Source: Actibacterium pelagium
Lineage (GTDB): Bacteria > Pseudomonadota > Alphaproteobacteria > Rhodobacterales > Rhodobacteraceae
Assembly (NCBI RefSeq): GCF_002285415.1
Contig: NZ_NSBU01000007.1
Coordinates: forward strand, 250,501 to 314,500
Reading direction: 5' to 3'
DNA: 64,000 nt
Made by a program: the position numbers and the translations under genes. Below the pieces are notes generated by a model. It made no database searches. It was not told the origin of the DNA and saw only the letters and a list, made by a program, of their open reading frames with translations. This document shows, piece after piece, positions 43,054 to 52,063 of this stretch (the first letter of the stretch is position 1; each line of letters begins with the position of its first letter).

Positions 43054-45027
43054 CTATTCCGCCGGCTTCTTTTGCGGTTCCAACACCAGCGGTTCGTCAT
43101 CTTGGGATGTTGTCTCGGCGCTGTCGCTAGGCTCGACCTCGTCATCGTCCTGTGGTGGCAACAATGGATGGAATTTGTCATCGTCGGCCGCGACTACGGT
43201 TTCCATTTCTTTGTTCAGCTCTTGCGCGCGTTTCAGGTACTCGGGATTGTCGGTCAAAGACACGCCGGGCTTCCAAAGCGCTGCCAATTCTCGAAGGCTG
43301 TAGCGGTCGTATTTGTAGAAGGCGACTTCGCGTTCATGGGCTTCGAATTGTGACAGGCCCATGTTCTCTAGAACGTAACGACCTGCGCGAAGGCTGCTGT
43401 CGAACATTTCGCGCACGATGTCGTTGGCGCCAGCGCGGTACAATTCGTACACATGCACGCGGTCGGCCGCGCGGGCCACGATATGCAAATCGGGACGTTC
43501 CCGGCGTGCCAGTTTAACCAGTCGGATTGCGGCCTCTTTGTCATCCAAAGCGACGACCAGAACGCGGGCATTGGACAGTCCCGCGGCGTGCAGAAGCTCT
43601 GGCCGGGTGGGATCGCCGAAGAAACCTTTGAACCCAAAACGCCGGATGGTTTCGATCATTTGCAGGTCGTGGTCCAGAACGGTCGCGCGAATCCCCGACA
43701 TCTGAAGCATCCGGTTGACCACCTGTCCGAACCGCCCGATCCCGGCGATGATGACCGGACCAGTCTCGTCAATCGGGTCGTCTTCGACGGTGGTTTCGGT
43801 GTCCTTAAACCGGCGCGACAGGAAATCGTTGATAATGAAAGCCAGCGGGGTCAGCAGCATCGACAGCGCGATGATCAACAGCAGGCGCTGGCCCAGGGCC
43901 ACCGTCAGAACATTCGTCTGCAGGGAAAAGCTGATCAGAACAAAGCCGAATTCCCCAGCCTGCGCCAAGGAGAGGGTGAACAACCAGCGACTTCGCCGTT
44001 TCAGCCCGAAGACGAAGGTCAGGGCCAACAGGATCAGCCCTTTCACGGCCATAAGCCCCAAGGCCAAGGCGATTAGGGTCACCGGGTCCGCAAACAGCAG
44101 TTTGAAATTGATGCCCGCACCCACCGTCATGAAAAAGAGGCCAAGCAGCAGGCCTTTGAAGGGCTCGATACTGCTTTCCAATTCGTGCCGGAATTCCGAG
44201 TTCGCAAGAACCACACCGGCAAGGAACGTGCCAAGCGCGGGTGAGACGCCAACGGCGATCATCAGCATCGCGATCCCCGTTACAAGGAACAGGGCGAAGG
44301 CGGTGAACATCTCGCGCAGGTGGGTGGCGTGAACCAGTCGGAAGAGCGGGCGGGTCAGGAAATGACCGCCCAGGATGGTGACTGCGACAGCCGCGATTGT
44401 TGCGGCGGTGACACCCCAGGCGGGAAGGCCTTCGACCAATGACAGGCCGTGGGCCGCGCCATGCGCCTTGTCATGGACCTGAACGGACCCGTCAGGGCCA
44501 AGTCGGGCGGTCTTGGGCAGGGCCAAAAGCGGGATCAGCGCCAGCATCGGGATAACCGCGATATCCTGCGTTAGCAGAACGGCAAAGCTGTTGCGCCCAC
44601 CTTTTGTGGTCATCAATCCCTTTTCGTTGAGCGTCTGCAACACGATCGCGGTTGATGACAGGGCAAGGATCATTCCAACCGCCAGCGCGGTCTGCCAAAC
44701 CAGACCAAAGGCCATGGCAGCCCCCATAACGGCTCCCATGGTCAGGACGATTTGCAGGCCACCAAGGCCAAGCAACCGGTGGCGCATCTCCCACAAAGTT
44801 TTCGGATCCAGTTCCAGACCAATCAGGAACAGCATCATGACCACGCCGAACTCGGCGAAATGCTGTAAATCCAGCGTTTCAGAACCGACAAACCCAAGGA
44901 TTGGGCCAATCAGGATGCCTGCTGCGATATACCCAAGCACAGATCCAAGCCGCAGGCGTACGGCCAGCGGAACCGCAATTACGGCGGCTGTAAGGTAAAT
45001 CATGGCCTGCAGAAGAATTCCGTCCAT
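43054..45027 (-). CDS. Monovalent cation:proton antiporter-2 (KefB/KefC/YbaL-type) with TrkA-N domain
   Basis: A 657-aa CPA2 protein. About 12 transmembrane helices occupy residues 1-385 (YIAAGILIGPILGFVG, LILALSSTAIVLQTL, SPALGTFLAGVVLANSEFRH). A TrkA-N NAD-binding domain follows from about 410 (VIIAGIGRFGQVVNRMLQM) with the nucleotide loop and the acidic VLDHDLQMI. The last 60 residues are acidic and low-complexity. It exchanges potassium or sodium for protons at the inner membrane. ATG 45027 is chosen; TTG 45030 one codon upstream is unnecessary. Confidence 0.93.
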   Translation of the reverse strand: MDGILLQAMIYLTAAVIAVPLAVRLRLGSVLGYIAAGILIGPILGFVGSETLDLQHFAEFGVVMMLFLIGLELDPKTLWEMRHRLLGLGGLQIVLTMGAVMGAAMAFGLVWQTALAVGMILALSSTAIVLQTLNEKGLMTTKGGRNSFAVLLTQDIAVIPMLALIPLLALPKTARLGPDGSVQVHDKAHGAAHGLSLVEGLPAWGVTAATIAAVAVTILGGHFLTRPLFRLVHATHLREMFTAFALFLVTGIAMLMIAVGVSPALGTFLAGVVLANSEFRHELESSIEPFKGLLLGLFFMTVGAGINFKLLFADPVTLIALALGLMAVKGLILLALTFVFGLKRRSRWLFTLSLAQAGEFGFVLISFSLQTNVLTVALGQRLLLIIALSMLLTPLAFIINDFLSRRFKDTETTVEDDPIDETGPVIIAGIGRFGQVVNRMLQMSGIRATVLDHDLQMIETIRRFGFKGFFGDPTRPELLHAAGLSNARVLVVALDDKEAAIRLVKLARRERPDLHIVARAADRVHVYELYRAGANDIVREMFDSSLRAGRYVLENMGLSQFEAHEREVAFYKYDRYSLRELAALWKPGVSLTDNPEYLKRAQELNKEMETVVAADDDKFHPLLPPQDDDEVEPSDSAETTSQDDEPLVLEPQKKPAE

Positions 45028-45151
45028 CAATCCAATTCCGACGCGAAGGGCCAGTGTGACCTTCGCGAAAAGTCACCAAGTTTCCAATTTATGAAACCAG
45101 TCTAAGAGGTTTTCTGCAGGCGCACAAATGCCGATGCTACAAAGTGGCAGA

Positions 45152-47530
45152 TCAGCTGTTGGGCATCTTGAGAACGACGTTTTTACCGCGTTTCACATAG
45201 GTTAGCGCATTGTCTGTAATCGCTGAAACCTTCCCGCCGTCCAGTCGATCACCGACTTGCAGGCGCAGGATGCGGCCTGACGACAGGCGCACCAAAGCGC
45301 GCCGATTTGACCGAGAGCCGAACACGCCGATCAGGTTCACTTGGCGCAGGCGCAGCTCGTTTTCATCCGTGGCGCGGTCAGCAATCGAGGCCGAGGTTGG
45401 TATGCCCGGTTTCGACGATGGCGCAGGAGAGGACGCCTGCGGAGTCGTTGCGGCCCGAACTGCGTCGTTGATGCTTGCTGACTGGTTGCGGGGACGGGCT
45501 GTCGGCCGGATTGGCGGATTGCTGGCGATGATCACGGTCGGTCGAGGTACAGACAGTGCCGCGGGGCGTTCGATGGGGCGAAAGCCGGGTGATTCCTCTG
45601 TCGCGATCACGACCCGAAGCTCGGGGCGCGGCAGTATAGTCTCTGGGCGCGTGGCAGGGCGATACGAGGCCAAATCATCCGTGGTCGCCTCTGGGACGGG
45701 CCGGATCGCTGGAGCGTCTTCTGGGGCGCCTTCAATGACTGCAATATCGAAATCTTCGGTCGGCTCGACCGGGGTTTCGGTCGTTTCTTCCGACGGATCT
45801 CCAGATGTGGGATCGGCTGTCGCAGTTTCAGTGGAAGAGGACAGCGGCTCTTCTTCCTCCAGACCGGTAAGCTCCTCTGGCGCGGGCTCGACTTGCTCCG
45901 AAGCTACAGGATCTAAAGTGGCAAGCTCGGTATCGGCCGCGTCGGTTTCCGCTTCGACCGCGTCTGAAGGTACTGATTCCTCAGCAATTGGGGCCTCGAC
46001 GGTTTGCTCTGGCTCTGCGGAATCCGAAGCGGTTTCCAGTTGGGGCGCTTCTATCTCAATTGGAGTGGTGGCGGCCTCGGCTACATCTGTCGGTGCTTCC
46101 TCAGTCGAGGGCGCTACCTCAGCGCTTTCAACGACTTCTGGCTCGGCGGGTTGTTCTACATCCGCAGGCTCAGTTGGGGCTTCGGCCACTTCTTCGGCTG
46201 GCGGAGTGGGGACAGGCGGTGTCGTGTTCAACACGCTTGGCAAAGCGTGGGCCTCTGCGGGTTCGGGCAGGGCCGGGGTGGCGCGCAGCACCGGTGTCTC
46301 TATCTGTGGGCCCGCGTCAAAGAGCGTTTCGGAAGGCTCTGATTGGGGGGGCAGGGGAAGCTCTGCAATTTCAGCCTGCGTCGAGGGGACCGGAAGGTCG
46401 GGTGCCTCTACGGGTGTCGTCTCTTCCGCTTCGACCGGTTCTGGCGCGGTGACCGCTGGCTCGATCTCGGCAAGTTCGACCGGGGCTTTTGGCCGGTCGC
46501 TATAAGACAGATATGCCCAGAATCCGATGGACAGAACCAAAAGCGCGGCACATGCCATCAGAATCTGGCGTAGGTCATGCTTTACGGGTTTGGCGGGCGC
46601 ATGCTGCTCAGGCGTATCGTCTTCAGCGGCAGCGGGCAGAGCCACGGCCTCTTCTGGCTCTTCGATCTCTGGTGTGTCGAGTTTGTCCGGCAGCGCGGTG
46701 GCTGTCACTGGCTCTTCCGACACCGGATCGTTTGCGGGCTCATCGTCTGAACCCTCTTCGTCAACGACTTCAGGCGTATCTGAAGCCGGGGCTACTTCGA
46801 CCGGGACGACGGCTTCGGGTTCCTCGACGACCTCAGGTTCTCCTTGCTCGGCGTCTGTGGCACCCTCTTCAGACGTCTCCAGCTCCGCTTCATCGGGGTC
46901 GGTTGAAGGCTTAAGATCGTCAGGCACCTCAGTGGCCGAGGCTTCAGGCTTTTCCACGGTCTCTGGCTCTTCTTCCACAACCGGATCAACGGGAACGGGG
47001 TCTGATTCCAAGGGCTGATCAGTTTCGGCTGCGGGTTCGGGCACGGGGTTGGAAAGCGCGAACTGCGTCGGGCCGTACCAGGGTTCGCGCGGGAACCGGG
47101 TCTCGGGCGGGGTCGAGGTAAAGCCAACCGGGTTCAAGTCGAAAGCGGTCGCAAATTCTTCCGCTTCGGTCAGTGTATCTTGCGCGACGGCAGCCACCTG
47201 AACTGTGAACTCGTCCTCACGCTCCCAATCGAACAGCAGATCATTCACGTCATAGGGCGTCAGCCCGTCCAGCCGCTCTCGGATATCGCTCTGCAGGTCC
47301 TGCCCATCGGGCATGGTCAGGCGGGTGTAAAGAATCTGGTCGTCTGGCAGGACAAGCACCGATTCCCATCCTTCGGGCGCGTCCTTATCTGCGGCGGCGC
47401 GAAGCGCCTCCATCTGCTCGGGCAACTGTTCCGGATCAAGTTGGAAGCGGTGCAAAACCTCTTCCTCTGATCCGCTGCGCGCCAGGGCGATCCCATCGGG
47501 AGAAAGAAGGATATTGAACCGCGTCTTCAT
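45152..47530 (-). CDS. Large Pro/Glu-rich single-pass membrane protein with PilP/GspC-like C-terminal domain
   Basis: A 792-aa protein with three parts. Residues 1-158 are a folded cytosolic domain with beta/alpha segments (LLSPDGIALAR, SVLVLPDDQILYTRLTMP, ERLDGLTPYDVNDLLFDW) reminiscent of PilM/GspL. Residues 160-318 and about 345-720 are low-complexity Glu/Pro/Ala/Thr-rich and probably disordered, on both sides of one transmembrane helix (residues 322-343, ILMACAALLVLSIGFWAYLS). The last 65 residues (LIGVFGSRSNRRALVRLSSG, LQVGDRLDGGKVSAIT) form a small beta domain like PilP or GspC-HR. No pilus genes are in the window, so function is unassigned. Confidence 0.72.
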   Translation of the reverse strand: MKTRFNILLSPDGIALARSGSEEEVLHRFQLDPEQLPEQMEALRAAADKDAPEGWESVLVLPDDQILYTRLTMPDGQDLQSDIRERLDGLTPYDVNDLLFDWEREDEFTVQVAAVAQDTLTEAEEFATAFDLNPVGFTSTPPETRFPREPWYGPTQFALSNPVPEPAAETDQPLESDPVPVDPVVEEEPETVEKPEASATEVPDDLKPSTDPDEAELETSEEGATDAEQGEPEVVEEPEAVVPVEVAPASDTPEVVDEEGSDDEPANDPVSEEPVTATALPDKLDTPEIEEPEEAVALPAAAEDDTPEQHAPAKPVKHDLRQILMACAALLVLSIGFWAYLSYSDRPKAPVELAEIEPAVTAPEPVEAEETTPVEAPDLPVPSTQAEIAELPLPPQSEPSETLFDAGPQIETPVLRATPALPEPAEAHALPSVLNTTPPVPTPPAEEVAEAPTEPADVEQPAEPEVVESAEVAPSTEEAPTDVAEAATTPIEIEAPQLETASDSAEPEQTVEAPIAEESVPSDAVEAETDAADTELATLDPVASEQVEPAPEELTGLEEEEPLSSSTETATADPTSGDPSEETTETPVEPTEDFDIAVIEGAPEDAPAIRPVPEATTDDLASYRPATRPETILPRPELRVVIATEESPGFRPIERPAALSVPRPTVIIASNPPIRPTARPRNQSASINDAVRAATTPQASSPAPSSKPGIPTSASIADRATDENELRLRQVNLIGVFGSRSNRRALVRLSSGRILRLQVGDRLDGGKVSAITDNALTYVKRGKNVVLKMPNS

Positions 47531-47680
47531 AAGGCCCCATCATATCAGCCACAGCCGCAGGTACGAGAGCCCGACTGCATGTCACAGCAGTTTTTTGCCC
47601 ATAGCGGTGTGATTTGCCAAGGAATTCCTTGGCAGCTGCGTCAAAGCGTAAGAGCCTTAGGTCAGTGACAGGAGTTTCCG

Positions 47681-48385
47681 ATGACCAAATTGAAGATTTT
47701 CGCCTTTCTATTGATGGGCTTGGCCACACCCTTGGCCGCGCAGGAAGGGGCGGCAACGCTAACAGTTCAGGGCCGCGGAGAGATCGCCGCGCCGCCAGAC
47801 ATGGCCACGATCACGGTCGGGGCCGAGGCACGGTCCAAGACAGCAGCGCAGGCTTTGGATGAAATGACCAAGGCCACCAATGATGTGCTGGGTGTTCTGC
47901 GCAGCTCGGGAATTGCTCCGCAGGATATGCAGACCAGCGGCTTGTCCTTGGGCGAGGTCTGGGACCATCAGATTCGTAACGAGGACGGCCAGCCGCGTTT
48001 GGTGGGGTATAGCGCGTCGAACCGGATCAGCATTCGGGTCAAGGAGATCGACCAGCTAGGGCAGGTCTTGGATGCCGTGGTGCGTGTCGGAGCAACGACA
48101 TTCCATGGTCTGTCTTTTGGCCTACAAGAGCCAGAGCCGTTGTTTGATCTTGCGCGGGTGGATGCGGTCGCAGATGCGCGCCGGAAAGCAGAGCTGTATG
48201 CGCAGGCTGCCGGTGTCCAGCTTGGCCCGATCGTCTCGATCACCGAGCCCGGGTTCTCTGCGCCGGTCGTTGCTCAGATGAGAATGGCAGATGCCGTGAT
48301 GGAAGCCGTGCCAATCGCTGCCGGAGAGGTCTCAACCGCTGCGCAGGTCACGATTGTCTATTCGCTGGTGCAACCCAACGAATAA
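47681..48385 (+). CDS. SIMPL domain (DUF541) periplasmic protein
   Basis: A 234-aa exported protein: signal KIFAFLLMGLATPLAAQ, then the SIMPL/DUF541 pattern TLTVQGRGEIAAPPDMATIT, a central GIAPQDMQTSGLSLG, and ADARRKAELYAQAAGVQLG near the end. Family members form periplasmic oligomers; some are linked to oxidative or outer-membrane stress resistance. It is a single gene, convergent with metY. Confidence 0.88.
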   Translation: MTKLKIFAFLLMGLATPLAAQEGAATLTVQGRGEIAAPPDMATITVGAEARSKTAAQALDEMTKATNDVLGVLRSSGIAPQDMQTSGLSLGEVWDHQIRNEDGQPRLVGYSASNRISIRVKEIDQLGQVLDAVVRVGATTFHGLSFGLQEPEPLFDLARVDAVADARRKAELYAQAAGVQLGPIVSITEPGFSAPVVAQMRMADAVMEAVPIAAGEVSTAAQVTIVYSLVQPNE

Positions 48386-48412
48386 GGCCACCCGCGGGGC
48401 GGATGGCCTTTG
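48384..48412. terminator. Hairpin between the SIMPL gene and metY
   Basis: AAGGCCA/TGGCCTT arms (48384-48390 and 48404-48410) with an inner CGC/GCG pairing, beginning within the stop codon of the SIMPL gene and ending in TTTG. It may serve as a weak terminator. Confidence 0.45.
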
Positions 48413-48432
48413 AGTTAGAAGAACCGGAAAGA

Positions 48433-49725
48433 TCAGGCGGTGGCAGCGGCCAGTGCCTGATCCAGATCGGCGATCAGGTCGTTCGCATCTTCGATCCCGA
48501 TGGACAGGCGCACAACGTTGGGCGAGGCGCCCGCCGCTTCTTGTTGTTCCGGTGTCAACTGACGGTGCGTGGTCGAGGCCGAATGGATGATCAGCGATCG
48601 CGCATCTCCAAGGTTGGCCACGTGGCTGAACAGGTTGACGTTATCCACCAGCTTCACACAGGAATCATAGCCGCCTTTCAGCGCTACGGTGAACAGCGCC
48701 CCCGCACCTTTCGGGCAGTACTGCGCCATCCGCCCGTGATAGGGGGAAGAGGGCAGTCCGGCGTAGGTCACGTAGTCGACCCGGTCGTCGTTCTCTAGCC
48801 ACTCGGCAACTTTTACCGCGTTCTCGACGTGGCGCGCCATGCGCAGGCTTAGGGTCTCGATGCCCATCAGCGTGTAATGGGCGCCCTGCGGGTTCATCGT
48901 CATGCCAAGGTCCCGAAGGCCCACGGCGATCGAATGGAAGGTAAAGGCCATCGGGCCAAGTGCCTCGTGGAAGGTCAGGCCGTGATAGGCCGGTTCCGGC
49001 GCGCTGAGCGACGGGAACTTGTCGCTTGCCGACCAATCGAACTTGCCCGAATCCACAACGCAGCCACCAGTGACCGTACCGTTGCCTGTCAGATACTTGG
49101 TGGTCGAATGAACAACCAAGGTCGCCCCATGCTCGATCGGGCGGCAGAGGTAAGGCGACGCCGATGTGTTGTCGACGATCAGCGGAACACCCGCCGCATC
49201 CGAGATATCGGCAATGGCCCGCATGTCGGTGATATAGCCGCCCGGGTTGGCGATGGATTCACAGAAGACCGCGCGGGTGTCATCGTCGATCGCCGCTTTC
49301 ACAGCGTCCAGATCGTCGAAGTCCACGAACTTGGCCGACCAGCCAAAGCGTTTGATGGTCTGGCTGAACTGGGTGACCGTGCCGCCATACAAACGGGTCG
49401 AGGCGATGATATTCTTGCCCGGACCCATCAGCGGGAACAGCGCCATAATTTGCGCCGCGTGGCCCGAAGAACAGCAAATGCCGCCTGCGCCACCTTCCAA
49501 TGCGGTGATCCGGTCGGCCAGTGCCGCAACTGTCGGGTTGGTCAGGCGGGAATAGATAAAGCCCACTTCCTGAAGGTTAAACAAAGCGGCCGCGTGATCG
49601 GCGTCACGAAAGACGAAGGCCGTGCTTTGATAGATCGGCGTCTGACGCGCGCCGGTGGCTGGATCGGGCGAGGCGCCCGCGTGAATTTGCAAAGTGTCAA
49701 AACCCAATGCCGGTGTATCAGACAT
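48433..49725 (-). CDS. metY: O-acetylhomoserine sulfhydrylase / aminocarboxypropyltransferase
   Basis: A 430-aa PLP enzyme of the Cys/Met metabolism family. The PLP lysine lies in LVVHSTTKYLTGNGTVTGG; the N-terminal FDTLQIHAGASPDPATGARQ and the long insertions compared with MetB/MetC are typical of MetY, which makes homocysteine from O-acetylhomoserine and sulfide. ATG 49725 with GGGAGG upstream is chosen; the frame to 49803 is not conserved. I looked for a SAM-II riboswitch upstream and did not find one. Confidence 0.93.
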   Translation of the reverse strand: MSDTPALGFDTLQIHAGASPDPATGARQTPIYQSTAFVFRDADHAAALFNLQEVGFIYSRLTNPTVAALADRITALEGGAGGICCSSGHAAQIMALFPLMGPGKNIIASTRLYGGTVTQFSQTIKRFGWSAKFVDFDDLDAVKAAIDDDTRAVFCESIANPGGYITDMRAIADISDAAGVPLIVDNTSASPYLCRPIEHGATLVVHSTTKYLTGNGTVTGGCVVDSGKFDWSASDKFPSLSAPEPAYHGLTFHEALGPMAFTFHSIAVGLRDLGMTMNPQGAHYTLMGIETLSLRMARHVENAVKVAEWLENDDRVDYVTYAGLPSSPYHGRMAQYCPKGAGALFTVALKGGYDSCVKLVDNVNLFSHVANLGDARSLIIHSASTTHRQLTPEQQEAAGASPNVVRLSIGIEDANDLIADLDQALAAATA

Positions 49726-50253
49726 ATTGTCCTCCCTTGATGTCAGGTGAAACGGTAAGTCAATCCGGCCATTGCGACAATCCATCAGAGAGTCGGGGGG
49801 CAAAGAAACTCTGCAACTGTATGATTCTGTTGGCTAGTTTCTCACCCGTTCTGTTCCAATCGATTCCTAACCGAGTCGATAACTGGACTATACGAATGAC
49901 ACAATTTTGCCCTCAATTGTTGCGGGAGGCTTTGAAAATGGCCCAAAATCGAGGGTTGGTCGACGGGATTGAACCCGAAATGGATATAGTTTTGCCACAG
50001 TCTGAAAGTAGCTTTTGACCAACGATCCCCGGATTTGTCGGGCGTTTGCCGTATGCCAAGTGTCCGGAAAAGAGGGTTCGATAAATAAAGGTATTAGGGG
50101 AAACCCGTGTGAATGAACGGTCGGCCGGGTGGTGGTTCGATCTATTAAGAGTAAGAGTGCAGACCGAAGTTTTACGGTCCAGGCCTAACGCCGAATTAAA
50201 CGGTTCAGGGTCGGACAAATAAGCAGCGAAAGCTTCGGTGTTGGAGATGCGAG
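49726..50253. other. 528-base intergenic region between divergent metY and kinase genes
   Basis: No established gene. The region is AT-richer than its flanks and should hold the promoters for both genes. One short reading frame with a strong ribosome site (49938-50018) is listed separately. I see no clear riboswitch, tRNA or inverted repeat longer than 7 bp. Confidence 0.5.
49938..50018 (+). CDS. Possible 26-aa small protein
   Basis: ATG 49938 is preceded by GGGAGG at optimal spacing and opens a 26-codon frame (MAQNRGLVDGIEPEMD at the start) in the long leader region of the kinase gene. There is no homology I recognise. It could be a real small protein, a leader peptide, or chance. Confidence 0.25.
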   Translation: MAQNRGLVDGIEPEMDIVLPQSESSF

Positions 50254-51582
50254 ATGGATAGCGTGGAAGCACAGTTAGATCCAATGGATGAACTTCCAGG
50301 CAGCGAGGATGCCTTGGCGCCGGGAACGAAACTCCTGGGCGGTGTTTATACTATCGACCGATTTCTAAAAAGCGGCGGCTTCGGCATCACCTATATCGCC
50401 CATGACTCTTTGGGCCGTCACGTCGTGATCAAGGAATGTTTCCCGGGTGCTATCTGTGCGCGTCATAATCATTCTGTAGTCGTACGTTCGCGCCACTCGC
50501 TTGGGGAACTGGCTAAGGTGGTCAACTGCTTCAAGCTGGAAGTGCGCGCGCTGTCGCGCATTGCCCATAAGAATATCGTTAAGGTGCATGACGTCTTTGA
50601 CGAGAATGACACTGCCTACATGGCGATGGATCTGATCAGTGGTCCCGACCTTCTGGATGTGATCGACGACAGGGTTGAGGTTCTGACCCCCGAGCGTGTC
50701 ATGGATATGCTTGAACAGCTGCTCGGCGCTTTGACCCACATTCACGGCATGGGCATGCTGCACCGTGACATCTCGCCGGATAATATTCTGCTGGATGATC
50801 AGGGTGATCCGGTGCTGATCGACTTTGGCGCTGCCCGAGAGGAAAGCGCGCGAAAAAGCCGTGCCTTGTCGGGTCTGCAAATCGTCAAGGACGGGTATTC
50901 GCCGCAAGAGCTGTATATCAAGGGTGCTGAGAACGCGCCCACCATCGATATCTATGCGCTAGGGGCCACGTTCTATCACGTGATCACTGGCGACGTGCCG
51001 CCTGATGGCAACTCGCGCCTTCTGAAGATCGCCGAGGGCCAGGCCGACCCCTACGAATCTTTGATTGGTCGCGCGCCGGGATATCCGGATGAGTTTCTGC
51101 GCGCTGTTGATAAAGCGCTGCGCGTACTGCCCCGAGATCGTTTCCAATCTGCCGAAGAGTGGCGCCTTTTCCTTGATGGGAAGATCAGTAACCAAGGTGC
51201 AGAAGCAGCGATTTCGACGCTTATGACTTGGCTGGACGAAAACCCGAACACGCGGGTGAAGACCGAACCGCTGCCCAAACGAGAGATTTCAAAGCGGCCC
51301 GAGTTTGAGAAACCAAAAAAGATCACGCGCCAAAGCTATGATGAGAGCCTTCTGGTCGATGAAGAGACTGAGAGACGGATCACATCAAAAACGCTTCGCA
51401 TCATCCGGTCAGTGATCTCCAGACCTCTAGGTTTGGAAGAAACGAGGGAATCGGATTGGCTGGAAGACACCGTGGTAGAGGATGGGCCGCAGGGTCTTTC
51501 GGTCGAGTATCGCATTCGCCGGGCTGCGTTCTGGGTGATCGGCCTAAGTCTGGCCGTCGGTGCTTTTCACTGGCCTTTCTAA
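50254..51582 (+). CDS. Serine/threonine protein kinase with C-terminal membrane anchor
   Basis: A 442-aa Hanks-type kinase. Gly-rich loop LKSGGFGITYIAHD is at about residues 38-51, the ATP-binding Lys60 in VVIKECFPG, catalytic loop HRDISPDN from 170, and DFGAARE from 190. After the kinase domain (to about 300) comes a basic linker and one hydrophobic helix at the very C-terminus (FWVIGLSLAVGAFHW), so the kinase is tail-anchored with no sensor domain outside. No phosphatase gene is adjacent. Substrates unknown. A terminator follows at 51615. Confidence 0.92.
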   Translation: MDSVEAQLDPMDELPGSEDALAPGTKLLGGVYTIDRFLKSGGFGITYIAHDSLGRHVVIKECFPGAICARHNHSVVVRSRHSLGELAKVVNCFKLEVRALSRIAHKNIVKVHDVFDENDTAYMAMDLISGPDLLDVIDDRVEVLTPERVMDMLEQLLGALTHIHGMGMLHRDISPDNILLDDQGDPVLIDFGAAREESARKSRALSGLQIVKDGYSPQELYIKGAENAPTIDIYALGATFYHVITGDVPPDGNSRLLKIAEGQADPYESLIGRAPGYPDEFLRAVDKALRVLPRDRFQSAEEWRLFLDGKISNQGAEAAISTLMTWLDENPNTRVKTEPLPKREISKRPEFEKPKKITRQSYDESLLVDEETERRITSKTLRIIRSVISRPLGLEETRESDWLEDTVVEDGPQGLSVEYRIRRAAFWVIGLSLAVGAFHWPF

Positions 51583-51614
51583 GAGCCAAGAAGCTTGCGA
51601 TGACATTTTCAAAG

Positions 51615-51646
51615 AAGGCCCGGGTTGATCTGGGCCTTTTTCTTTT
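51615..51646 (+). terminator. Rho-independent terminator after the kinase gene
   Basis: Stem AAGGCCC/GGGCCTT (51615-51621 and 51632-51638) followed by TTTCTTTT, 33 bases past the stop codon. Confidence 0.85.
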
Positions 51647-51767
51647 GGGGTGGGGCGTAAATTATAGAGAAAAGAAATCTGGGCTCGGGGCATCCCGGTA
51701 GCGTGCAAAAGAAAACTTGCAGCAGCGCACTGCGCTGAAGCTTCGTTTGTTGCTATCAAGTAGAAAT

Positions 51768-51871
51768 AAAATGGTGGGCGACCCTGGAATCGAACCAGGC
51801 GTGGGTCGCCCCGAGGGAGTTACAGTCCCCTGCCACACCTTGCGGCCTGTCGCCCACCGTGAGGCGCTGAA
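51768..51871. repeat. Left 104-bp direct repeat bounding the tRNA-Tyr island
   Basis: This 104-base segment is identical to 59653-59756. It contains the whole left tRNA-Tyr gene plus 16 bases upstream of its 5' end and four A after its CCA end. Outside the repeat the two loci diverge at once. It is the far-end attachment site produced by integration into tRNA-Tyr. Confidence 0.95.
51772..51855 (-). tRNA. tRNA-Tyr (GUA), left copy
   Basis: An 84-nt class II tRNA on the minus strand: acceptor GGGCGAC/GTCGCCC, anticodon loop CTGTAAC with GUA, a long variable arm, T arm CCTGG-TTCGATT-CCAGG and encoded CCA (51772-51774). It is identical to the right copy at 59657-59740. Its upstream sequence belongs to the island, so whether it has a promoter is unclear. 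Confidence 0.9.
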
Positions 51872-52063
51872 AGGACAAATCCCAATTCTCTAAGCTTCCG
51901 AGAAGGCTTACTCTCAGCTACTACGATTACGGTTGGTAGTGTAAGGATGAATCCCCTGTCAACCCTTACAGCGTTCCACTTAGGATTTTGGATTCTTTGA
52001 ATTCACTGGCCGAAGCTGCGTTCCTTTGCAATGTTGGCGTGACGATCCAACTGAGAGGTTCAA

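Noticed and set aside
45210-46505. 431-codon Ser/Gly-rich frame opposite the Pro/Glu-rich membrane protein
   Set aside because: Low-complexity mirror of the GAA/CCG-rich coding strand; no ribosome site and no domain.
49726-49900. SAM-II riboswitch upstream of metY
   Set aside because: I looked for the pseudoknot pattern usual in alphaproteobacterial met genes and could not fit it.
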